Assembly (NCBI GenBank): GCA_025024175.1
Contig: QCXZ01000137.1
Coordinates: 61,654,911-61,718,910 of the forward strand
Origin: Rhyzopertha dominica
Taxonomy: Eukaryota > Arthropoda > Insecta > Coleoptera > Bostrichidae
Length of the DNA stretch: 64,000 nucleotides
Direction of reading: 5' to 3'
The translations under genes were made by a program, and so were the position numbers. Below are positions 25,701 through 35,124 of this stretch, one piece after another; the stretch's first letter is position 1, and every line of letters begins with the position of its first letter. The notes beneath the pieces are model-generated. The model saw nothing but the letters and a program-made list of their open reading frames with translations, made no database searches and was not told where the DNA came from.

Positions 25701-26305
25701 CTGTACAGGGTAACAAAAAGAAGAAAAAGGTTATAGATTATAGTGGAAAACAAGTGGAGGGAGATGGGAACAAAGGGTTGATTGGTGGTGAAGTTGTGCA
25801 TGCACCATTGACACCAGAAGCCGATCCTGTAGGAAAGGTCCAAAACTGGTTATTGAAATCCCAGTATGCCTTGCCTAAATCAAAATCTACACCCGCGGGA
25901 TTCCCGGACAAGGGTCACCGGAGTCCCCACAAGAGGGCGGTGATCAAACCCAAGTCGGAGAAAAGCAAATCTCACAGTGTCGCCAACTTACCGACGGACA
26001 AAGAAAAAGTGCGGTTACAAGTGGTGTACAAACCTCCTTTCAAATTTAGTGTTAAGTTACGTAAGCCCGACAAACTCAACACTGTTGTTCCAAAGCGGGC
26101 GGACAAACCACGTACTGCACGGACCGGGGTGCTAGTGCGAACCGTCAGAGAGCCTGTGCAGAAGAGTGCACCCGTGAAACCGGGCACCGTTACTACACCA
26201 GCGCAGCCGGCGAACGTGGATAATATCGATTCCAATACTCATACCGTCCAGTCCGATTTAGAGGTGCTGCTCTCAGAGAGCGAATTCCTGTTCTCGGACG
26301 ACTGA
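7607..26305 (+). CDS. Kul: ADAM10-family metalloprotease, kuzbanian-like (partial at 5' end)
   Basis: Joined exons: 7607-7735, 10984-11152, 16062-16231, 16389-16556, 21358-21735, 25322-26305. Together they give 1998 bp, 665 residues and a TGA. The phases agree at all five junctions and every intron is GT..AG. The product is a type I membrane metalloprotease-disintegrin. Visible in order: zinc motif [11 protein letters not shown] with the IMFA Met-turn, disintegrin region ([22 protein letters not shown]), cysteine-rich region, one transmembrane segment ([13 protein letters not shown]), then a cytoplasmic tail of about 320 residues rich in lysine. The family sheds ectodomains, including Notch-pathway proteins. 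Assignment to kuzbanian-like rather than kuzbanian rests on recollected similarity ([21 protein letters not shown]); the family call is firm. The signal peptide, prodomain and first half of the catalytic domain lie left of the window or were not found. Confidence 0.93.
8146..8610. mobile_element. Foldback-type element with arms made of a 13-14 bp repeat
   Basis: The left arm (about 8151-8240) is a run of units of the type GTTTCGGTGCCG. The right arm (about 8470-8603) carries the reverse complement, CGGCACCGAAAC, in about ten imperfect copies. An AT-rich core of about 230 bp separates them. The ends match as an inverted repeat (ggac-tttcggtgc at both ends). The 13-bp direct repeat cctatatgaaagg flanks it at 8133-8145 and 8611-8623 and looks like a target-site duplication. 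No transposase is encoded. It lies in the ADAM intron between exons A and B. The superfamily is not certain. Confidence 0.75.
8624..10983. other. Kul: Remainder of the ADAM intron between exons A and B
   Basis: AT-rich intron sequence with no intact gene. Around 10100-10760 the minus strand gives short protein-like stretches broken by stops, but I could not match them to a family. Single N bases occur at 10027 and 10117. Confidence 0.5.
10984..11152 (+). CDS. Kul: ADAM exon B: end of metalloprotease domain
   Basis: The acceptor is tctgtgtgcag and the donor is gtaaatat. It is 169 bp and ends in phase 1. It starts with the third zinc-ligand histidine ([10 protein letters not shown]), contains the Met-turn region [11 protein letters not shown], and ends ARSAKGCFT before the disintegrin region. 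Confidence 0.94.
11961..12977. mobile_element. Putative P-superfamily DNA transposon remnant
   Basis: The ends form an inverted repeat. The left end has CCGCCAAAACGC from about 11963; the right end (about 12962-12973) has its reverse complement, gcgttttggcgg. A second block inside each end also matches: GTGACGTCAGGTGTCTTG on the left, and GTAACGTCAAGTGTCATG on the reverse complement of the right. A THAP-like fragment lies inside on the minus strand, which is typical of P elements. I could not find an exact 8-bp target duplication. About 1.0 kb is far shorter than an autonomous element. Confidence 0.55.
12609..12812 (-). pseudogene. THAP zinc-finger domain relic
   Basis: The minus-strand frame encodes a stretch like the THAP fold: [11 protein letters not shown], then KIFVTIPRD, then [13 protein letters not shown]. 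The expected CCExH ending (CCENHL) follows in a shifted frame just beyond, at about 12590-12610, so a frameshift breaks the domain. THAP domains bind DNA and occur in P-type transposases and in host factors. Its position inside the inverted repeats favours a transposase origin (inference). Confidence 0.6.
13620..14640 (-). pseudogene. Ty3/Gypsy retrotransposon relic (gag and start of reverse transcriptase)
   Basis: On the minus strand a gag-like segment (14633-14391) is followed, across stops and frameshifts, by a zinc knuckle of the form CX2CX4HX4C ([14 protein letters not shown], about 14050-14000). Further on are reverse-transcriptase pieces: VPYSLRSKV, then [20 protein letters not shown] (about 13900-13820), then [11 protein letters not shown] (about 13755-13720). 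The protease between gag and RT appears deleted. No LTRs were identified. The element is dead and sits antisense in the ADAM intron between exons B and C. Confidence 0.8.
15330..15800 (+). pseudogene. Tc1/mariner-type (IS630) transposase relic
   Basis: Protein-like pieces occur in order across frameshifts: NEVHFHLG (the DEAHF region), SRIWDSENH, then the frame 15395-15682 with [16 protein letters not shown] and [10 protein letters not shown] in place of the usual QDGA.CHTA, then LLKERFDSD just after it. The second catalytic aspartate region reads QLSDAV, so the enzyme is inactive. It is related in type to the element at 55977-57471. Confidence 0.65.
16062..16231 (+). CDS. Kul: ADAM exon C: disintegrin domain start
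   Basis: The acceptor is atttttcttag and the donor is gtaggctg. It is 170 bp; it completes the split codon from exon B and ends in phase 0. It encodes [20 protein letters not shown] and ends GSACSPSQ, the canonical ADAM10-type disintegrin start. Intron C-D is only 157 bp. Confidence 0.95.
16389..16556 (+). CDS. Kul: ADAM exon D: disintegrin domain end
   Basis: The acceptor is tctcctttag and the donor is gtaagtaa. It has 56 codons and is in phase 0 at both ends. It encodes [20 protein letters not shown], then [13 protein letters not shown] and NKEFVCFMG. The CRDDNGC loop lies where other ADAMs carry the disintegrin loop. Confidence 0.95.
16557..21357. other. Kul: ADAM intron between exons D and E
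   Basis: AT-rich intron of 4.8 kb. Apart from the short-TIR element at 19046-19873, no gene is visible. A less AT-rich patch near 16740-16870 contains two CCAAT-like motifs, but nothing else supports a promoter there. Confidence 0.6.
19046..19873. mobile_element. Non-autonomous element with short terminal inverted repeats
   Basis: The left end has ACTTCCACATCCAA; the right end has the exact reverse complement, TTGGATGTGGAAGT. The interior is AT-rich with blocks such as gtcaaaattttg and a stretch (19600-19760) of the kind seen in dispersed arthropod repeats. The 94-residue minus-strand frame inside (19810-19526) has no recognised domain. No clear target-site duplication was found. Confidence 0.5.
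21358..21735 (+). CDS. Kul: ADAM exon E: cysteine-rich region and transmembrane start
   Basis: The acceptor is tatcttcag and the donor is gtaagtaa. It has 126 codons in phase 0. It encodes [45 protein letters not shown], then the membrane-proximal [14 protein letters not shown] and most of the transmembrane helix ([15 protein letters not shown]). Confidence 0.95.
21736..25321. other. Kul: ADAM intron between exons E and F
   Basis: AT-rich intron of 3.6 kb. I see no coding segment or bounded mobile element in it. Blocks with repeated phrases (for example around 23560-23760, 'tcaaca..gcataac') hint at old dispersed repeats without clear ends. Confidence 0.6.
25322..26305 (+). CDS. Kul: ADAM exon F: cytoplasmic tail and stop
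   Basis: The acceptor is tatttttcag. It has 327 codons plus TGA. After the end of the transmembrane helix (ILSTKLFGK) come a juxtamembrane segment, [15 protein letters not shown], and a long lysine/serine-rich low-complexity region with several basic clusters ([27 protein letters not shown]). The tail ends in an acidic stretch ([12 protein letters not shown]). Proline-rich PxxP motifs typical of ADAM tails are few. It is a single large terminal exon, much longer than the short ADAM10 tail of vertebrates. Confidence 0.95.
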   Translation: MLSTKLFGKQPDVKLKSVTIMHSSTTEAVRLPPDEENGLVTVHPALRSKLPLKRKVRDGKLKRKHKGKESNNNIFSPKKSKSSPKKKKRVAPIVEGEEAKKKTGDSSVEKKTISDSLVAEPPKGKKTVQGNKKKKKVIDYSGKQVEGDGNKGLIGGEVVHAPLTPEADPVGKVQNWLLKSQYALPKSKSTPAGFPDKGHRSPHKRAVIKPKSEKSKSHSVANLPTDKEKVRLQVVYKPPFKFSVKLRKPDKLNTVVPKRADKPRTARTGVLVRTVREPVQKSAPVKPGTVTTPAQPANVDNIDSNTHTVQSDLEVLLSESEFLFSDD

Positions 26306-29300
26306 CACATTCCTCATGTTGTTTTCTGTAGGTTAGCGGCAAACGGAAGGCTGTGGAAATCATGAAACATTCCGCAATCTCAGTGAAATGTTAAAATTAG
26401 AATTTGTGGGCAAGCTAATACCATATCTAAAGAATACTTTGGTGAGCAGCTCTTATTAGTAATGCGATCAACATATTTGATTTAACATCTTATTTAATGT
26501 CATTATAAGAGAGAATATGCTATAGCAGATGCATTTCCATAAGTGCTTTGACCTTAAGGAAAATTGTGCCGTGACACGTTTGGAATGGGTTGATGTGGAG
26601 CAAACATGAAAACATTGTTTTTTTTCCAAATACTATTGGTTGTGTACATTTCATACCAGACTTTTGCCAAAATGTTTATTTATAACCCAATAAAAACATA
26701 AACAGGCATTAGCCTCAGAAAAAATTGCACTCAGTTTGTGTTGATAACTTTTTATAGAAAGAAAACGATTAAAATCTGTGCTTGAAACAATTTATTCAAG
26801 TTGTAATGTCCAGAGGTCAATGACATAACTTGTCTGAACAAATTAAAACAGAGCATACCCACGCATGTGAGAAGCGCTCGCTACACCTGGTTCTGCCAGT
26901 GTTGTCCAAGCATTTTGAGCTATTGCACATTTTAAGTAAAGCTACAGAGAAATTGTGTGAGCTTTAATTTGAAATTGGCATGTCATAATACTTTACTATT
27001 TTATAGTTATTTATGTGACATTTAAAATTGAAATTAAGTAAATTTGCTGTTAGTATTTTGCTATACAATTCTGCTATAAAGATTACCTAGCAACCATCAC
27101 TGCCATAACATACAAATCCACCAGCAATAGAGTTGAAATTATAAGAAACTTAATGGAAATTATATATGTCACAACCTTTTTAAGATTAAGTGAGCTTAGT
27201 TCTGCCACGCTTCCACTCGCTATTGTGGTCATATTGTCTCCAAGAAATTGGAGATAAGTTTATGACTTACACTGTTCGTAATTTGATTTTCTGACCTTCA
27301 CAAATGGCCACTGTAAGTGCCAGATAACTTTTTTTTATAAACAGGACCCTTCTCCTTGCTCCTGATTTGTTTGGCAAACAATATAGTCTAAAACTAGTCC
27401 ATAACCGATTCTTACAGTTGAGAACACAGTAACCTGGCATTTTAGTAACTCCACTTCAGTATGCTGCTGCACCGAAAGCCATATTTGCCAGTTTCTTTAA
27501 GTTCTATTGTTGTTGGAGGTAATCAATTCCTTATTTCTTATAACAACAGATCAGAATTACCATTGCACAACCAATAGTCTTCAATTGAGCGATGTAAAAA
27601 TGCATCTGTTTACGTAAATAATGGAAATGCATTATGCTACTAAAATCAAGTGTCTTGAACAGGATGCATTATACAGATTTTTAAAAAAGTATGTGTATTT
27701 TACGAAAAAATGATGAATAAATCCAGAAAAATAGATACAGGGAGGCACAAAATATTTATCGTGTTTGAAAGTCATGTGTAATAGTGTAAATGGAGCTGCA
27801 AGCAAGTAGTAGCCAGGCTTTGACCCAAAAAAAGGTATTTAAAAGTAGCCACAACAAATTTTAAACTTTGATACCCTCTTCTTTGTTAGTTTTATTAAGT
27901 CTTGATATTTTGGCCTAAGAAATTGGTGTTCAAAATTTTCATGTGTTGCTAAAAACTATTCTGTTTCAAAGTTTTTGTGGTTTGTATGTACCTATACTAC
28001 TTAAATTTTACCATTCTGTTTGGTATATAGTCCAAACCTGTTCTATGCTATACTCAGTCGATGCTGTCTCACTAGTCTTAAACTTCTCTGGCTGGCTGTA
28101 AAATAAAAGCAACAGTTACGTCTGTAATTAGTTGAGGTGCAAACATGATAACACAGACATAGATTTTAATGACCTTTAATATGTCACCAAGAACCCATTT
28201 AAAGAAGTCAGTAAATCCTCTTTTGTTATTGATTTTACAGCTTTTTTCAAAATGACCTCTTAAGAAATTGATATTATTTATATGTATTACCTATTGCTTT
28301 TTACAAATCCCTGATAAATTCCCTTTCTAATATTCATTTTGTAATTCACAATATCAGTACCTATTAGCAGAAACTCTTTGGTCATCATGACTATTTGACG
28401 CCCCCGACAAACCTGAACCATTGGCTCCATACATTTCCACCATTAAATGTGCATTTAAAGCAACTGTGCAAGAAAAATTTGCAAATAGTACAGTTAGTAC
28501 AGATTATCAAATGATCTATGATCTTGGTTTGCCCACTTTCAAACTAACAATACTAACTATTATTTCTAAATGGAAAAATAGGGGCATGCTCTTTAATGCA
28601 ACATAACTTGTGGTTCATTACCGGCAACCACTTTATATTTTCTTTTTATGTATTTTTATGGAAGTTTTATTTAAATGGCATAATACAAATGTCAGCAGCT
28701 ATACACAATAATTCTGAAGGAACAATGAATATATTTTTTGCTACCTTGAGTGTATTTTATGTCCATTATGCACACAAAAGCACATCTCGTCAATTTAGTG
28801 TTTCTAAAGGACATGCCCGTTTACAGTAGCTACAATAAACAAGAACAAACTAAGCAGATTGTAAATAGTTTATTTCTTAAAGCCACACAAGTATCAGGAT
28901 ATAACAACAATCTCAGTAATAGAGCTGTGTTTATTCAACATAGGTGTCCATACTACCATTTGTAAAGTTACCTCCTAGATTTGACTTGCTTTAATACTTC
29001 TCTGTCAATACAATTTAGTGAATGTTCAAACAGTACATTAATATTCTTTTAAGTGATTTTGTTGTTACCTAATACAGTAAGTGTGGTATTGCTTCTATGG
29101 TATTTTTAGAGTGCCATTTATTAAAATTTGTATTTTTACTACACATTGTCGTGTGTATTTTTTTATAATTTCTGATGCCAATTTAACTGTAAGATATTTT
29201 CATTGGTCAAAATTTCAAAGATAATGTGCCAAATTTTCTCTTGTCCTGTTTTGTAACACATATTTGTGCGAAGTACGGTATTTGGCAATGTAGGCATAAA

Positions 29301-29510
29301 TATTTTGTCTACAAGAAATAATTGTATCATTGTTATACCCAATTATCATAAATGTGCTTGTGAATTTCTGGCCCAAATACATTAATGAATGTTAAATTGC
29401 GATATCTACATATAGCTCTCTGTTATCTTTGACTGTGTAAATTGTAATTTTATTATTAATACGTTTAATAAACGATTTTGTATGCTGCTGTATTTTTATT
29501 TGTTTAGGTT
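26306..29510 (+). other. Kul: Probable ADAM 3' UTR with alternative polyadenylation signals
   Basis: No coding frame of note follows the stop. AATAAA signals occur at 26689-26694 and at 29467-29472; the second is followed by a TG-rich stretch, as at real cleavage sites. A 3' UTR of either about 0.4 kb or 3.2 kb is possible; sequence alone does not decide which is used. Confidence 0.4.
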
Positions 29511-31285
29511 ACCTGACACACCACACATATAAAAATAATAAAAATCCTTCAATCCTTACTAAAACTTAACATATGCTTAGCTAACATACTTCTTAGTATG
29601 CTGCCGAAATCTTACAAGTTTGTAACGTTCCACTTTTAAATTATAAAAATAAATGTTAAAAAATGCATTACCTAGGAACTTACATATTATTTTACTTTTA
29701 ATTATTAGTGGTTCAAAAAGTCTTTAAAAATACAGTTGCAAAATATACAAGTATACTGAATACACAATTTTTCTCTTGTCTTTAATAACATTTGGGTTTT
29801 GAATAAATCCTACAAACTGAATACCCTTATTGTTTTTTAATTTATCTCTGATATAGAACACTGTATTAGCTTTGAACAATTTATAATTACCCCTAATGCA
29901 AGTTTCTACACTTTTGCATATATGTTGTGTTAAAATAGTTATAAACATTTAGCAAATTATGTTTACTAATACTAATTTCTTATGTCAGTTCATTAAACGG
30001 ACTAATGGATTAATAATTATTATTGACGGATGGACAAAATGGCATCTCTATGACTTAAAAGAAGGATGTACATCTTATAAAACCAAATGCTAGCATTTAA
30101 TTTCAAAAACGTTATTACTGCATAAAGCAAGACGAAGCAATTGCAGAATTATTTTCAAAAATATAAAAATATGACTAGATCGTGATTTAATGTAATGTAA
30201 GTTTCAAGTATAACTTTATTTTCCAAATATTTTCGTGTCAATCAACATTCCTGTTATTTTGGGGATTTCACTCAATTCAATTTTGTTTTTTTACAGTTTC
30301 TTTTGGAGAATTTTAAAAATCCATCTGGCAACTCTGACTACCAAACGCTAATGATTCAAACAAGAAATCATAGCAATTTAAGCATTGATTATATTATTGA
30401 TTGCACATTTCACTACTTCGAAATATATGAGATTCCGTCTCATGTAATACATCTTTGTAATATGACATATTAGATAGGGATTAAATATATATGAATATAT
30501 AGCATCTGGCAACTCTAAATAAGGGAATGAAGAGTGAAGCACCGGCTGACAGTCAGATAGGTACGCATCAACGACTTCTGGTGTGAGAGATGAGAGAATG
30601 ATACCCTGGATGTCCCAATTGTAATAGAGGGGCCATACTATCGATATGGGGCCACTTTTAGTGTTCTTCATATTAAAAATTAATTAATTAATTAATTAAA
30701 TTAATCTCATGTTGTGAAAGTTATAATTAGGTATAATTTATATAGTGGAAGGCAGTTGCTAAAATAATAATTGTAAATTTGGTAGCCACATAATAGAGCA
30801 ATGACAATTTGTAATTTGAAAATCGTGATTCGTGAAGTAATTTTGTTTTTGTTCTTTCTTCAGAAATACCTACTATGATCAATCTAGCCTACCGCTAAAT
30901 TAAAAACGTGGTGTTACCTAAATATATACTTAAATGAACCAATCATAATTACCTTTTTTTGGATGATTATGCAGCTTAATATTGGTTTTACCTTAGTCCT
31001 TCCTTTAACACATAACTGTAAATTAGTCCATCTCCCCCCGAAATAGGTTAACAAAACCGCCGACAAAACGGCGTTGCCAGTCGTTTTTCGTATCTGGAAT
31101 CTCTAATAATCGTCAATAAAAATATTGTCATGTGTTAAATAATCAATTTTATCAGTTTGTCAAATTGTTTACGCAGATATAGTAGGTTTAATTATTATAT
31201 TCAGCAATTCGGTTTGTTTCGTGTCACTATAATTGATACAAGTTACATACACCAGCGCCTACGTTCAAAATTATTCGGTGGTCAT
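29511..31285. other. Intergenic stretch
   Basis: AT-rich sequence between the two host genes. It contains a short (TTAA)n microsatellite at 30680-30705. No gene or bounded element was seen. Confidence 0.5.
30680..30705. repeat. (TTAA)n microsatellite
   Basis: About six uninterrupted copies of taat/ttaa. Confidence 0.9.
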
Positions 31286-31293
31286 CTTGCGAA

Positions 31294-31979
31294 CAGTGTT
31301 GTTCCTGGTAGCATTTTTCTGTGTACTAGGTTGGGTACTAAATTCATTGTTTGAGTACTAAATCTCTTTTTCGATAGGTGCCGTTAAAAATTTTGGGAAT
31401 ATGGCAATTATAAATTAAATACATTCAAGTAAAAAAAAACATTAATTTTCTAAAGGAAAAAACAAGTTGTTAAAGTAAAAAAAACATATAACGCGTTTGT
31501 TGTATTCATATTATGTAATTTGAAGTTAAAACTAGAAGACTCACCTCGATTTGAAGAAACAACCTTTTAGTAAGAAAACTACACAAATAAGAAAATTAAC
31601 ATTTCACACTTATTTTATACTAATTATTATTACCTGTCCATATAATACAGTTGTTGAAAACGGTTATCATTGATTTTGTTATGTCCTTAAGATTTATGGT
31701 TTGTAATATGCTTATATGTTTGCAGTACGGGACGGTTTACGGTTACGGTCTGAGTCTGACACGCTTATTTACGCTCACATAGGGGGCGGCACTCTTTACT
31801 ACCAATCATTAAATTCAAAAAGTTACTAATTTTACTTTAAAAATATTAAAATATTATTATTATAAGAATGTTTTTGGAAATTGAGTTTGAGTACTAAATA
31901 CGGTTGAGGAGTACCAGTGTACTAAACGCAAATTAAAAGTACTAAATCTAGTACTAAAGTACTAGATTGAACAACACTG
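31294..31979. mobile_element. hAT-type non-autonomous transposon (686 bp)
   Basis: The termini are CAGTGTTGTTC and its reverse complement GAACAACACTG, which fit the CA..TG ends of hAT elements. A perfect 8-bp target duplication, cttgcgaa, flanks it at 31286-31293 and 31980-31987. Subterminal copies of AGTACTAAA crowd both ends and may be transposase-binding sites. No transposase frame is present. It lies about 240 bp upstream of the BTB gene's coding start. Confidence 0.9.
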
Positions 31980-32226
31980 CTTGCGAATTATTCTTTGCTT
32001 TAGTTTGGCCTGTCTCAAGTTCGGCTTACTTGGTTTATCAGAATTGTTTATCTGTACTGCATTTGTTAATACCCTGTACAGGAGTGTGCAGAAGGTGCCT
32101 GATTTAAAATCAAATCCTGTTTTCTACACTTGAAATTATATATCTCTACTCATCAAGGTAAGCAGTCTTGGAATAAGGCTACTTGACTGTCAGTTGCTGT
32201 TCTTCCTTTTTTGTAGATAAGTAATA

Positions 32227-32415
32227 ATGATGAACAAGGAAGAGACAACAAAGTCCAGGTACTGCATACAGTGGAATGCTCACGAAAAATATATGTGTAA
32301 CGTGTTGTGCTCGCTTATGGAGCACCAGAGTTTGGTTGATCTTGCGATTTGTTGTGGTAGCAATACAATTCATGCACATAAATGTATTTTGGCTGCGAAC
32401 AGCCCCTATTTCAGG
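32227..32415 (+). CDS. BTB gene exon 1 (coding part)
   Basis: 63 codons ending in phase 0 at AGG before gtacga. It encodes the first half of the BTB domain through HAHKCILAANSPYFR. Confidence 0.9.
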
Positions 32416-34941
32416 GTACGAAAAAAATGTTGGTAAAGGTAGAGGCATATATTATGTTGTATTTTCTTTTTACAGGAGCAACTGGAAAAGAATACAAATG
32501 CAGAACAAGTGATAATTAGTGGCTTGGATTTTATTATTATTAAATCGATAATAGAATTTATTTATTGTGGAGAAACAAATGTATCAGAGGAAAATATGAA
32601 ATACATGATCGCTGCTGCTAAAGTGTTTCAGATTCGTGGATTACAAGCTTTAGTTGCTGAAGGTGATATACCTAGCACTAACACAGGTCAGTAAAATTTT
32701 GACTTAAGTTATTTCGAGCTGTCAGATTAATTCCTTTGATTTAGATCAAATCCATATCCCCCCTCCTGTGTTTATCAGTAAAAAGCCGAAATATCCTACC
32801 GCCTTCCGTCCATTCAATAATTTCTGTGCATCTCCTCAAACACTCACCAAGGCATTCATATCAAATGATCAGTTTCTTCAACGTAAAATGAAGCGCAAAT
32901 ATATTCGTTCTGAAGCTGAAAGGGCATGTGCAAAAGAAGCAGCTGCTAGCAGACTGGCCCTTGAGGCACTGCAGAAAGAGTTAGCTACGGCTCCTCAAGT
33001 GAACCAGTTTGTCATTGAGGAGTCTTGTACTGAGACTACTGTTGAAAATTTCATTCCACACACTGAAGAGACTTTCATTGAGAATTTGAATGGGATTCCC
33101 GGGGTACAGGTTGTTAATTATGGTGATTTGAATTATCCTTCTGCAGCACATATAATGGGGATTGAGAAAACATTTGCTGCAAATCCGCTACTGCAGTTTG
33201 GGTTGCATAACAGAAGTAAGTTTTTTTGACAATTTTGCTTAAAATTTTGTTGAAAAACATCAACAAAACTAGGCATACCCCTAAATCTTTTGGAATTACT
33301 CAGTTTACTTTACAATTTCCACTATTTGTTACCTACTTATATTAGTTAAATTTGGTTAAACCTCTTCTTAAATATGAGATTGGAAATTTTTATTTAGCAT
33401 TCTTCCATTCTCTTCATGCTGCCAGTTAGTCAAAAACTTGTAATACAATTTTTTACTTAGTAGCAATAAAAGTAACAGTACTTCATAACTTTATTCACCT
33501 AAACATTAACTAATTAGAGTTGTTAGGGCTGTTCTCTAAGAAAGATATATATGAGATGGAATATTTTATATATCTGATTACTTTATTAAAAGATACTTAA
33601 CCGTTTTCTGTCTAACGTTAAGAGTACATTTTCTCTCCATGATAATACCTATCTTTCTACTGCAAGCTGTTATAATTCTAGGAATTTTAATTTATTGGTA
33701 TACTTATAACACTTCTGAGGGTTCATTTGCTAAATATTCCTCTATATTTTGCTACATTTTCTTTGTGATATTACACCTCTGTTTTCAAATCTAACTTAGC
33801 AAAGTGTTTAACAATCAAATAACTTATTTAAAATTAATTGTTTTTACTTTTTTGACCCAATTAATAAATAAAATTATAAATAAGATTGTTATAATATTAA
33901 GCCTTAATTGATAAGTAGATTGTTATGTTATTTTGTCCATTATGTAATTATAGTTGTCATTACTACCTAAAAACAATTATCTGTTTTACTCTAGGACCAA
34001 ATCTGGAAAACGACACAACAACAGATAAAATAAAGCACATACTCGGCAGTGACCTCCCAAATAATGTTGAAATAATGTTCAAAACAAGTGATGGCAATTT
34101 TGTAAGTGTAACAGATGAAGTGCTTCAAAACATCACCAAAGGAGCATTGCAGTACCAGGTGATTGATGAAAATGGGCATGCCGGTGAAATACAGGAATTG
34201 CGTGTCTTAGATAAGGGAATTCTCGGTACCGGTGGTGATAATATCAGTGAAGAGTTCATTAACACTGCCACCAGTAGCCAAAATAGCATTTCAGGGTATG
34301 TGAATGAAGATTCAAAATTGCTTCTGAGTACTTTAAGTGAAACAAGTGGAATTGAGCCTTTGGAAAATTCAGTCACTGAAACAGCAGAGCATGTAGTGTT
34401 GGAAAAGCATTTAGGAAGTGAAAATATCTCAGGCTTTCCAAAAGAATCACAGGGGCTTGATTTATCAAGCAAACCTGATGAACCTTCCAGTTTTCTTAAT
34501 GGAAACGAGTTGGGAAGCGTTTTGTCCCATGGAGAGCCTATAAAAGGAGAAACAAATGATGATGAACTTCTTGTTCCAATTGCTCCCAATAATTCACCTG
34601 CAGAAAATACAGAACTTAATGTCAATAATGCTGAGCTTATGGTTGATCATGATGGAGATTTGGGAATCACATTCAAAACTAGTGAAGTGAATATTGCCGA
34701 AGATGTCATTGAGGCCAAAAAGATCAAATTAGACATTATTGAAGAACCTGATCCTGATCACGTTTCTGAATTTGTGCACTCTGTGAGAGAGTTCTCTCCA
34801 AGAAAGACAAGATCAAACTTTCGTATGAGCGGTGCATCGGACCCATTGATTTCTGAGGTTCAGAATCTTGTTTGTGAAGAAAGTCTGGAATTGAAAAAGG
34901 AGAAAACCAAAAGGGTCATGCCATGCCGTAAAAGGAAGTAG
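32227..34941 (+). CDS. BTB/POZ domain protein, complete
   Basis: Joined exons: 32227-32415, 32476-32686, 32745-33215, 33995-34941. Total 1818 bp, 605 residues, ending TAG. The start ATG (followed by a second ATG) is preceded by an in-frame TAA at 32218-32220. A splice acceptor (ttttttgtag, ending 32216) suggests a non-coding first exon upstream. Residues about 10-130 form a tramtrack-type BTB domain: YCIQWNAHEKY, SLVDLAI, HAHKCILAANSPYF, EFIYCGETNV, VFQIRGLQAL. A basic stretch (180-188) and a predicted helix rich in Ala/Glu (188-213) follow. The C-terminal half is acidic and serine-rich and ends with a basic NLS-like tail (KKEKTKRVMPCRKRK). No zinc finger or other DNA-binding motif is visible. 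BTB domains mediate dimerisation, often in chromatin proteins; the specific role is unknown. Confidence 0.9.
32476..32686 (+). CDS. BTB gene exon 2
   Basis: A 60-bp intron precedes it. The acceptor is tctttttacag and the donor is gtcagt. It encodes EQLEKNTNAEQVIISGLDF and the rest of the BTB fold to DIPSTNT, ending in phase 1. Confidence 0.9.
32745..33215 (+). CDS. BTB gene exon 3
   Basis: A 58-bp intron precedes it. The acceptor is tttgatttag and the donor is gtaagt. It completes the Asp codon split with exon 2, then carries the basic stretch and the Ala/Glu-rich helix (SEAERACAKEAAASRLALEA). It ends in phase 1. Confidence 0.9.
33995..34941 (+). CDS. BTB gene exon 4 and stop
   Basis: The acceptor is tttactctag. 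The split Arg codon joins exon 3 to PNLENDTTTDK. It encodes the acidic C-terminal half and the basic end, then TAG. The codon phase is continuous with exon 3. Confidence 0.9.
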
Positions 34942-35118
34942 CATTATTATGCATTAATCTGTATTTGTTTTGTTTAACTTATTATTTTTGTGTTTCAAAA
35001 CATTTTTATGTTGTAATTTGTTCTGATTATTGTTTAAGGAATATTATACCGTACTGTTCTGTTTTGATAACAGATTTTTGGTGCTCTTTGAATTAGAAAT
35101 TCTATATGTACCTAGCGA

Positions 35119-35124
35119 AATAAA
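35119..35124 (+). terminator. BTB gene polyadenylation signal
   Basis: AATAAA lies 178 bp after the stop codon, giving a short 3' UTR. Confidence 0.6.

Noticed and set aside
25447..26235. Antisense ORFs across ADAM exon F
   Set aside because: Shadows of the real coding exon on the other strand.
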